NCBI RefSeq assembly: GCF_027923705.1
Contig: NZ_AP026442.1
Location: forward strand, 2,914,001 to 2,978,000
From: Cellulomonas sp. NTE-D12
GTDB lineage: Bacteria > Actinomycetota > Actinomycetes > Actinomycetales > Cellulomonadaceae
Direction: 5' to 3'
Length of the DNA: 64,000 nucleotides
The notes beneath the pieces are model-generated. The model did not search any database, was not told the DNA's origin, and was given only the letters and a program-made list of their open reading frames with translations. Below, one piece after another: positions 56,859 to 64,000 of this stretch (position 1 is its first letter; the number at the start of each line of letters is the position of its first letter). The position numbers were made by a program, and so were the translations under genes.

Positions 56859-57140
56859 TCAGCCGCCGAACACCCAGAAGGTGAGCTGGCCGGCGCCGAA
56901 GTCGACGACCGTGATGAAGGCCATCACGATGACGACGAACGCGATCACGACCATCGTGTAGGTGCCCAGCTCGGAGCGGGTGGGCCAGACCACCTTCTTC
57001 AGCTCGGCGACCACCTGGCGCCAGAACAGGGCGATGCGGGCGAAGAGCCCACGACGCTCCGCGCCGGCTCGAGTGCTCGGTGCCGTGCTGCGGCGCGGCG
57101 CCTTGCCCTCGGACGCAGCCGCGGGTGCGGGTTCGCTCAC
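56859..57140 (-). CDS. secE: Protein translocase subunit SecE
   Basis: A 93-residue single-membrane-helix SecE. It has a basic, Ala-rich N-terminus, the amphipathic FARIALFWRQVVAELKKVVW with WPTRSEL, then a hydrophobic helix (TYTMVVIAFVVIVMAFITVV). It clamps SecY (22725-24020). It is encoded downstream of tRNA-Trp and 61 nt before nusG. Confidence 0.97.
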   Translation of the reverse strand: MSEPAPAAASEGKAPRRSTAPSTRAGAERRGLFARIALFWRQVVAELKKVVWPTRSELGTYTMVVIAFVVIVMAFITVVDFGAGQLTFWVFGG

Positions 57141-57290
57141 GTCTGGCCTCTCCCTCTCATGACGGACGTCGCCGGCGCCGAGCCGGACATCCGTCGCGCG
57201 TCACGTCCCGGAGGGACCTGACGGCTGCGGTGCCGGCGTGACCCGCTGGACCGTCCGGCAGACCTGCTCGCGATCGGATGACCGCTTGCG

Positions 57291-57363
57291 CAGGGCAGAC
57301 AGGACTCGAACCTGCAACCTGCGGTTTTGGAGACCGCTGCGCTACCAATTGCGCCACTGCCCT
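57291..57363 (-). tRNA. tRNA-Trp (CCA anticodon)
   Basis: A 73-nt cloverleaf on the minus strand. The acceptor stem is AGGGCAG with CTGCCCT, the discriminator is G, the anticodon loop is TCTCCAAAA with CCA, and the T-loop is GGTTCGAGTCC. The 3' CCA is not encoded. Its place directly before secE-nusG is the standard actinobacterial arrangement. Confidence 0.97.
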
Positions 57364-57505
57364 ACGGTCGTTCGACGTCCAGCACGTGCGATCGGTTCCC
57401 GCCGAGGGCGCAACTGATCATGACGGACGTCAACCGCCGGGGGTCCACTGTACGCGACCGTGGACGCCCGGTCGAACTGCCCCCGGTCCGCGCGATGATG
57501 GCCCG

Positions 57506-58729
57506 GTGAGCCAGCAGACCTCGTCCCCCCGCCCTCGCGTGTCCGCCCGGGTCGGCGCCATCGCCGAGTCCGCCACCCTCGCCGTCGACGCCCGCGCCAA
57601 GGCGCTCAAGGCTGCCGGCCGGCCCGTGATCGGCTTCGGCGCCGGTGAGCCGGACTTCCCGACGCCGCAGCCCATCGTCGACGCGGCGATCGCCGCGGCC
57701 GCCGACCCGCGCAACCACCGGTACACGCCCGCCGCCGGCCTGCCCGAGCTGCGCGAGGCGATCGCGGCCAAGACGCTGCGCGACTCCGGCTACGAGGTGC
57801 GCCCGGCGGACGTGCTGGTCACCAACGGCGGCAAGCAGGCGGTGTTCCAGGCGTTCGCGACGATCGTCGACCCCGGTGACGAGGTGCTGCTGCCCGCGCC
57901 GTACTGGACCACCTACCCCGAGGCGATCCGCCTGGCAGGCGGCGTGCCGGTGGAGGTGTTCGCCGACACGGACGCGGGCTACCTGGTCACGGTCGAGCAG
58001 CTCGAGGCGGCCCGGACCGAGCGGACCAAGGCGCTGCTGTTCTGCTCGCCGTCCAACCCGACCGGCGCCGTGTACTCCCCCGAGCAGACCGAGGAGATCG
58101 GGCGCTGGGCGCTGGAGCACGGCATCTGGGTGATCACCGACGAGATCTACGAGCACCTGACCTACGACCACTCGGTGTTCACCCCGATCGTCCGCGTGGT
58201 GCCCGAGCTCGCCGAGACGGCGATCGTGCTCAACGGCGTCGCGAAGACCTACGCGATGACCGGCTGGCGGGTCGGGTGGCTGATCGGCCCGTCGGACGTG
58301 GTGAAGGCCGCCACCAACCTGCAGTCGCACCTGACGTCGAACGTGGCCAACGTGTCGCAGCGGGCGGCGATCGCAGCCGTCACCGGCGACCTGTCGGCGG
58401 TCGAGGCGATGCGGGCGGCGTTCGACCGGCGGCGCCGGACGATGGTCTCGATGCTCGAGCAGATCGACGGCGTGCGGATCCCGGCCCCGCAGGGCGCCTT
58501 CTACGCGTACCCGTCGGTGAAGGGCGTGCTCGGCCGGACCATCCGCGGTGTCACGCCCGCCACCTCCGCGGAGCTGGCGGCGCTGATCCTCGACCAGGTC
58601 GAGGTCGCGGTGGTGCCGGGCGAGGCGTTCGGGCCGTCGGGCTACCTGCGGCTGTCGTACGCGCTGGGCGACGACGACCTGGTGGAGGGCGTCGGGCGGA
58701 TCGTGTCCCTGCTGGGCGAGGCGAGCTGA
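57506..58729 (+). CDS. Pyridoxal-phosphate aminotransferase, aspartate aminotransferase type I fold
   Basis: A 407-residue class I/II aminotransferase, most like aspartate aminotransferase AspC of the Ib subgroup. IGFGAGEPDFPTPQ near the N-terminus, TNGGKQAVFQAF, CSPSNPTGAVY and the PLP-binding Lys247 in NGVAKTYAMTGWRVGW are present. It interconverts aspartate and oxaloacetate with glutamate/2-oxoglutarate. A prephenate specificity cannot be excluded. GTG 57506 starts within 150 bp of the divergent tRNA-Trp. The stop is part of a three-copy 23-bp repeat. Confidence 0.92.
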   Translation: MSQQTSSPRPRVSARVGAIAESATLAVDARAKALKAAGRPVIGFGAGEPDFPTPQPIVDAAIAAAADPRNHRYTPAAGLPELREAIAAKTLRDSGYEVRPADVLVTNGGKQAVFQAFATIVDPGDEVLLPAPYWTTYPEAIRLAGGVPVEVFADTDAGYLVTVEQLEAARTERTKALLFCSPSNPTGAVYSPEQTEEIGRWALEHGIWVITDEIYEHLTYDHSVFTPIVRVVPELAETAIVLNGVAKTYAMTGWRVGWLIGPSDVVKAATNLQSHLTSNVANVSQRAAIAAVTGDLSAVEAMRAAFDRRRRTMVSMLEQIDGVRIPAPQGAFYAYPSVKGVLGRTIRGVTPATSAELAALILDQVEVAVVPGEAFGPSGYLRLSYALGDDDLVEGVGRIVSLLGEAS

Positions 58730-58775
58730 CCCTGCTGGGGCGGGCGGGCTGACGCTGCCGGGCGACGCGGTCTGA
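58707..58775 (+). repeat. Triplicated 23-bp gene end, each copy ending TGA
   Basis: Units 58707-58729 (the end of the aminotransferase gene, with its stop), 58730-58752 and 58753-58775 are tandem. Copies one and two match at 19 of 23 positions and copies two and three at 16 of 23. Every unit ends in TGA. Confidence 0.75.
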
Positions 58776-58791
58776 CGTCCGGCAGCGGTGG

Positions 58792-58829
58792 ACCGCCCCG
58801 TCCACCGATCGGTGGACGCACGGGGCGGT
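58792..58829. terminator. Compound palindrome between the aminotransferase and ABC genes
   Basis: The outer arms 58792-58800 and 58821-58829 are 9-bp complements. They enclose a perfect 16-bp palindrome (58801-58816, TCCACCGATCGGTGGA). It could be the aminotransferase terminator, an operator for the ABC transporter operon, or both. Confidence 0.55.
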
Positions 58830-58876
58830 GACCCGGCCGTCGCGGCAGGTGGAGCTTCCCGACCACGCTGGTGGTC

Positions 58877-59826
<950 letters not shown>

Positions 59827-59830
<4 letters not shown>

Positions 59831-60681
59831 CCGCGCTGCCCGTGCCGACCGACCGTGGGTCGGCCGTCGTCACCCCTCCCCTGCCCGGCGTGCTGCGCCT
59901 GGGCCTGGTCCGTGCCGGGTACGAGCTGCGGGCCTACGCCCGGGAGCGCGACGCGGTGGCGTTCATCTTCCTGTACCCGGTGGTGATGCTCGGCATCTTC
60001 GCGACGGTGTTCGGACGGGACGGCGGCACCGTCGGGCCGGTCAGCTTCGCCCAGTACTTCCTGCCCGGCATGGTGGCCACCGGCGTGATGCTGTCGAGCT
60101 TCCAGAACCTGGCGACGTTCGTCGCCGTCGAGCGCGACGAGGGCGCCCTGAAGCGTCTGCGCGGCACTCCCCTGCCGGCCGCGTCGTACTTCCTCGGCAA
60201 GGTCGGGCAGGTGCTGGTGACGGCCCTGCTGCAGACCGCGTTGCTGATCGGCGCCGCCGCCCTGCTGTGGGACGTGCCGCTGCCGAGCGACGCCGGCCGG
60301 TGGCTGACCTTCGCGTGGGTGTTCGTGCTGGGTACGGCGACCGGGTCGGTGTGCGGGGTCGCGTTCTCCTCGGTGCCGAGGTCCGGGCGGTCCGCGAGCG
60401 CCGTGGTGGTGCCGATCGTGCTGGTGCTGCAGTTCGTCTCCGGGGTGTTCTTCCAGTACGACCAGCTGCCGACGTGGATGCAGGACGTCGCGTCGGTGTT
60501 CCCGCTGAAGTGGATGGCGCAGGGCATGCGCTCGGTGTTCCTGCCGGACGGGGCGCTGAGCATGGAGCCCTCCGGCTCGTGGCAGCACGGGCTGACCGCC
60601 GGCGTCCTGGCCGCCTGGCTGGTGGCCGGGCTGGTGCTGGGCGGGCGGCGGTTCCGGTGGCTGCGCCGGGACGACGGGTGA
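59827..60681 (+). CDS. ABC-2 type permease
   Basis: A 284-residue membrane protein with about six hydrophobic segments and the ABC-2 family layout. It has an N-terminal cytosolic stretch, FIFLYPVVMLGIFATVFG as the first helix, then QYFLPGMVATGVMLSSFQN and ERDEGALKRLRGTPLPA before the middle helices. It partners the ATPase just upstream (ATGA overlap). The substrate is unknown. Confidence 0.92.
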
Positions 60682-60833
60682 ACGTGCACCCTGCTGACGG
60701 CCTGGCCGGACCGCGCGACGCGCGGACCGGCCAGGCCTCGGCGTCGCCCCGGGTGGCGCCCCCGGTTGCGCCTGCCGTGCCGCCGCGGTCGATGGCGTCC
60801 ACCTGGGCCCGGGCGCTGTGGGAGGGTCGGCCC

Positions 60834-62135
60834 ATGCCCGCGCAGGCGCCGCACCCGCACGACAGCAGGCCGACGACGGTCGTCGAACGGCTGGACCGCG
60901 CGGTGCGCCGGCTCAGCGGCTGGGACGCCCTGTTCTTCGCGCTGACCGCGGTGGCTGCCGTGGCGATCGTCATCCCGGGGACCACCGGTTCGCGGACGTG
61001 GTGGGCGCTCGCGGTCATCGTCGCGCTGGTCGCGGCGTACGTGCTGGTGGGCCGTGGGGCGATGGACGGGCACCACCCGCGCCGTGCCGACGCCTACCTG
61101 GCGCTGCTGCTCCCGCTGACCGCCGTCTGCACGGCGCTCACCAGCGCGGGATTCGTCCTGCTGTTCGTCGCGTACACGCAGATCTGGTTCTTCAGCCGCA
61201 ACCGGCTGCGCGGGGCGCTGTGGTGCACCGGGCTGACCGTGGTGGTGATCGCGGCGGCCACCGTCGCGGCCCGCGGCTGGCGCGACGAGCTGGTCGGCTT
61301 CGCCGCCCAGATGCTGGCGAGCCTGGTGTTCAGCATCGTGCTGGGCCTGTGGATCACGATGACCGCGGAGCAGAGCGAGGAGCGGGCCGAGCTGCTGCGC
61401 CGCCTCGAGGCGACCCAGGCCGAGCTGGCGGCGACCCACCACGCGGCCGGTGTGGTGGCCGAGCGGCAGCGGCTGGCCCAGGAGATCCACGACACGCTCG
61501 CCCAGGGGTTCACCTCCGTGGTGATGCTCGCCCAGACCACGCAGGCGGAGCTGGACCGCGGTCGGCCGGAGGCGGCGCGGACGCGGGTGACGCAGATCGA
61601 GCAGGTGGCGCGGGACAACCTCGCCGAGGCACGCAGCCTGGTCGCGGCCTTCGGACCGGCCGGGCTGCGGGACGCCTCGCTCGGCGAGGCGCTGGTGCGG
61701 CTCGCGGAGCGGTTCTCGGCAGAGGCCGACGTGCAGGTGCAGCTGGCAGGCGACCAGACCGCCGGTGACGACCTGCCGCGGGAGGCGCAGGTGGTGCTGC
61801 TGCGCTCGGCGCAGGAGGCTCTGGCGAACATCCGCAAGCACGCTGCCGCGCGCAGCGTGACGCTCCGGCTGGTGCGGGCCGACGACGTGGTGCGGCTCGA
61901 GGTGGAGGACGACGGCCGGGGACTGCCGCCGGGCACCACCGAGGGCAACGGGTTGCGGGGCATGCGCGAGCGCGCGCACGACGGCGGCGGGTCGCTGCAG
62001 GTGGAGGCGGGACCGGCGGGAGGGACGCGGGTGGCGGTGACGGTGCCGACCGGGACGACGGGCGCGCAGGCGGACGGTGGGCGGGACCCGGGTCGCAGCG
62101 GGTCCGCGGGAGCGGCTGCCGGGGGTGCTCGATGA
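60834..62135 (+). CDS. Sensor histidine kinase, NarL/HisKA_3 type
   Basis: A 433-residue membrane sensor. About four to six N-terminal hydrophobic segments (residues 30-170) have little extracellular domain, resembling intramembrane-sensing kinases linked to ABC exporters. A coiled linker follows, then the phosphoacceptor His219 in RQRLAQEIHDTLAQGF and an HATPase domain (AQEALANIRKHA and DDGRGLPPG). ATG 60834 is chosen because GGGAGGG lies 8 nt before it. A GTG at 60678 overlapping the permease stop would add 52 residues. Confidence 0.9.
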   Translation: MPAQAPHPHDSRPTTVVERLDRAVRRLSGWDALFFALTAVAAVAIVIPGTTGSRTWWALAVIVALVAAYVLVGRGAMDGHHPRRADAYLALLLPLTAVCTALTSAGFVLLFVAYTQIWFFSRNRLRGALWCTGLTVVVIAAATVAARGWRDELVGFAAQMLASLVFSIVLGLWITMTAEQSEERAELLRRLEATQAELAATHHAAGVVAERQRLAQEIHDTLAQGFTSVVMLAQTTQAELDRGRPEAARTRVTQIEQVARDNLAEARSLVAAFGPAGLRDASLGEALVRLAERFSAEADVQVQLAGDQTAGDDLPREAQVVLLRSAQEALANIRKHAAARSVTLRLVRADDVVRLEVEDDGRGLPPGTTEGNGLRGMRERAHDGGGSLQVEAGPAGGTRVAVTVPTGTTGAQADGGRDPGRSGSAGAAAGGAR

Positions 62136-62755
62136 TCCGCGTGCTCATCGCCGACGACCACCCGGTGGTGCGCTCGGGGCTGGCCGGCATGCTGGCCGTC
62201 GAGCCCGACCTGGAGGTGGTCGGCGAGGCGGCCGACGGTGAGGAGGCCGTCGCGCTCGCCACCGGACTTCGGCCGGACCTGGTGCTGATGGACCTGCGGA
62301 TGCCGCGGATGGACGGTGCCGAGGCGACCGCTCGCATCGCGCGGGAGGTGCCCGGCGTGCACGTGCTGGTGCTGACCACCTACGAGACGGACACGGACAT
62401 CCTGCGGGCCGTCGAGGCCGGCGCGACCGGGTACCTGCTGAAGGACACCCCGCGCGACCAGCTCGTCGCCGGTCTGCGCGCCGCCGCGCGCGGCGAGTCG
62501 GCGCTCTCCCCGTCCGTCGCCCGCCGGCTGGTGCAGCAGCTGCGCGGCGGCGACGAGCGGCTGACGACCCGTGAGCAGGAGGTGCTGGCGCTGGTGGCCC
62601 GAGGGCTGTCGAACGTGGCCATCGGACGCGAGCTGTACATCACCGAGGCGACCGTGAAGACGCACCTGCTGCGCGCCTTCGCCAAGCTCGGTGTCGACGA
62701 CCGGACCCGTGCCGTCACGGTGGCGATCGAGCGCGGCATCCTGCCGGGCGCCTGA
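62132..62755 (+). CDS. Response regulator, NarL/LuxR family
   Basis: A 207-residue regulator. The receiver domain has acidic pocket Asp8/Asp9 (IADDHPVVRSG) and phosphoacceptor Asp54 (LMDLRMPRMDG). The C-terminal LuxR-type helix-turn-helix begins LTTREQEVLALVARGLSN and includes ITEATVKTHLLRAFAKLGV. The ATG overlaps the kinase stop by 4 nt. It probably activates the ABC genes upstream. Confidence 0.95.
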   Translation: MIRVLIADDHPVVRSGLAGMLAVEPDLEVVGEAADGEEAVALATGLRPDLVLMDLRMPRMDGAEATARIAREVPGVHVLVLTTYETDTDILRAVEAGATGYLLKDTPRDQLVAGLRAAARGESALSPSVARRLVQQLRGGDERLTTREQEVLALVARGLSNVAIGRELYITEATVKTHLLRAFAKLGVDDRTRAVTVAIERGILPGA

Positions 62756-62812
62756 CCTGCGTCCGCCCCGACGGCAGGCGCCACGTAGGGTGACGGGCAT
62801 GCTGGAGGCCCG

Positions 62813-63853
62813 CTGAGCACCGAGAGCGGGCGCGACCTGCGGGCCCTGCCCAAGGCGCACCTGCACCTGCACTTCACCGGGTCGATGCGCTCGGCCACCC
62901 TGACGGACATGGCGGCCCGCCGCGGCATCGTGCTGCCCGACCTGCTGCAGGAGGGCGAGCGCGTGCACGTGCCGGCCGACGAGCGCGGCTGGTTCCGGTT
63001 CCAGCGGCTCTACGACGCGGCGCGCGCGTGCGTGCGCTCCGAGGCGGACATGCGGCGGATCGTCGACGAGGCGGCCGCGGACGACGCCGCCGAGGGCTCG
63101 GGACGCCTCGAGATCCAGGTGGACCCCACGTCGTACGCGCCGTTCGTCGGCGGGCTGACCCCCGCCCTGGAGATCGTGCTCGACGAGGCCCGGGCGGCCT
63201 CCGCCCGGCACGGCGTCGAGGTTGCCGTTGTGGTCGCCGCATCGCGGCTGCGCCACCCGCTCGACGCCCGCACCCTGGCCCGGCTCGCCGCACGGCACGC
63301 CGGTGAGGGGCCGGGCGAGGTGGTGGGGTTCGGGCTGTCCAACGACGAGCGCCGGGGTGACACCTCGGCGTTCGCACCGGCGTTCGCCATCGCCCGCCAC
63401 GCGGGTCTCGCCTCGGTGCCGCACGGCGGTGAGCTGCTGGGGCCGACCCACGTCGACCAGGTGCTGGACCAGCTCGAGCCGGACCGGCTGGGGCACGGCG
63501 TGCGGTCCGTCGAGGACCCCGCGGTGCTGGAGCGCGTGCTCGAGTCGGGCGTGGCGCTGGAGGTCTGCCCGGCGTCCAACGTCTCGCTCGGCATCTACGC
63601 CACGGCGGCCGACGTGCCGCTGCGCGCCCTGGCGGAGGCCGGCGCGCAGGTGGCTCTCGGCGCGGACGACCCGCTGCTGTTCCGGTCACGGCTGGTGGAG
63701 CAGTACCGGGCGGCCCGCGAGGTGCACGGGTTCAGCGACACCGAGCTGGCCCAGCTGGCTCGGGGGTCGATCCTGGCCAGCCGCGCGTCGGCGACGACGA
63801 AGGACCGGCTGCTGGCCGGTGTGGACGACTGGCTGGCGGCGCCGGCGGGCTGA
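62813..63853 (+). CDS. add: Adenosine deaminase family protein, apparent CTG start
   Basis: A 346-residue amidohydrolase if read from CTG 62813. The metal ligands His18 and His20 lie in PKAHLHLHFTG. SVPHGGE holds the next His and catalytic Glu. LGHGVRSVED and LGADDPLLF complete the active site, so the enzyme core is intact. In frame after the TAG at 62786 there is no ATG, GTG or TTG before 62885. A start at ATG 62885 (codon 25) would remove the essential HxH. CTG 62813 has GGAGG 4 nt upstream, and homologues start near here. It probably converts adenosine to inosine. A sequencing error or start loss is the alternative. Confidence 0.82.
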   Translation: MSTESGRDLRALPKAHLHLHFTGSMRSATLTDMAARRGIVLPDLLQEGERVHVPADERGWFRFQRLYDAARACVRSEADMRRIVDEAAADDAAEGSGRLEIQVDPTSYAPFVGGLTPALEIVLDEARAASARHGVEVAVVVAASRLRHPLDARTLARLAARHAGEGPGEVVGFGLSNDERRGDTSAFAPAFAIARHAGLASVPHGGELLGPTHVDQVLDQLEPDRLGHGVRSVEDPAVLERVLESGVALEVCPASNVSLGIYATAADVPLRALAEAGAQVALGADDPLLFRSRLVEQYRAAREVHGFSDTELAQLARGSILASRASATTKDRLLAGVDDWLAAPAG

Positions 63854-63875
63854 CCCGCCCGGCGGTCAGAGCCGG

Positions 63876-64000
63876 TCAGAGCGCAGCGCCCACCAGCACC
63901 GGCTCCGGCTCCAGCACGACGCCGAAACGCCGCGCCACACCGTCCCGGACGGTGCGCGCCAGCGCCAGCAGGTCCGCAGCCGTCGCGCCACCACGGTTGG
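63876..64000 (-). CDS. murB: UDP-N-acetylmuramate dehydrogenase, C-terminal fragment (runs off the window)
   Basis: The last 41 codons of a minus-strand gene whose start lies beyond 64000. Translation gives NRGGATAADLLALARTVRDG, then a segment ending LEPEPVLVGAAL before TGA. This matches the C-terminus of actinobacterial MurB, which reduces UDP-GlcNAc-enolpyruvate to UDP-MurNAc in peptidoglycan synthesis. murB beside add and the aspartate aminotransferase is a common actinobacterial order. It converges on add with 22 bp between. Confidence 0.8.
   Translation of the reverse strand, partial: NRGGATAADLLALARTVRDGVARRFGVVLEPEPVLVGAAL

Overview
The window is very GC-rich DNA from a high-GC Gram-positive bacterium (Actinobacteria). 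The best fit is Micrococcales, in or near Cellulomonadaceae. Supports for this are frequent GTG starts, a NusG with a long acidic N-terminus, sortase-E-type (LAXTG) surface anchoring, F420-type oxidoreductases, a glmM-glmS-coaA-acpS-nnr cluster, and the absence of rpsD between rpsK and rpoA. The placement is inference. No identity search was possible.

Layout. 0-10.4 kb: cofactor and cell-wall precursor genes (sugar/nucleoside kinase, NAD(P)HX repair enzyme, acpS, glmS, coaA, def, glmM), with an F420-type oxidoreductase and membrane-protein genes between them. 10.4-16.4 kb: rplM-rpsI, a divergent lysG/lysE pair, truA, a ROK kinase and an alpha/beta hydrolase. 16.4-39 kb: the ribosomal superoperons, all on the minus strand. 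In transcription order from high to low coordinate these are rpsL-rpsG-fusA-tuf, rpsJ to rpsQ (S10), rplN to rplO (spc), secY-adk-map, and infA-rpmJ-rpsM-rpsK-rpoA-rplQ. A LAXTG-anchored surface-protein gene lies between map and infA. 39-47 kb: rpoB-rpoC. 47-48.4 kb: rplJ-rplL. 54.6-57.4 kb: tRNA-Trp-secE-nusG-rplK-rplA. 57.5-64 kb: an aspartate-type aminotransferase, an ABC exporter with a two-component system, an adenosine deaminase and the 3' end of murB.

The most unusual region is 48.6-54.5 kb, a four-gene island between rplJ-rplL and rplK-rplA. On the minus strand an ECF-type sigma factor, a small helical plus beta-sandwich protein and a TPR-CHAT cysteine protease are packed with overlaps or a 4-nt gap. 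Divergent from them is a cytoplasmic trypsin-like serine protease with a complete His-Asp-Ser triad and a C-terminal tract of 22 Pro-Phe-Thr-Glu tetrapeptides. The co-localised sigma factor, putative partner and two different proteases look like a signalling or conflict (defence/cell-death) module whose function I cannot assign.

The rest is mostly housekeeping. It carries many GC-rich stem-loops at operon ends and in some spacers, several of which may act as attenuators or RNA-processing sites. Other oddities are an adenosine deaminase with no canonical start codon before its metal-binding motif, duplicated gene ends carrying stop codons, a 99-bp convergent coding overlap, and a long Lys/Ala/Pro-rich N-terminal extension on ribosomal protein L15.
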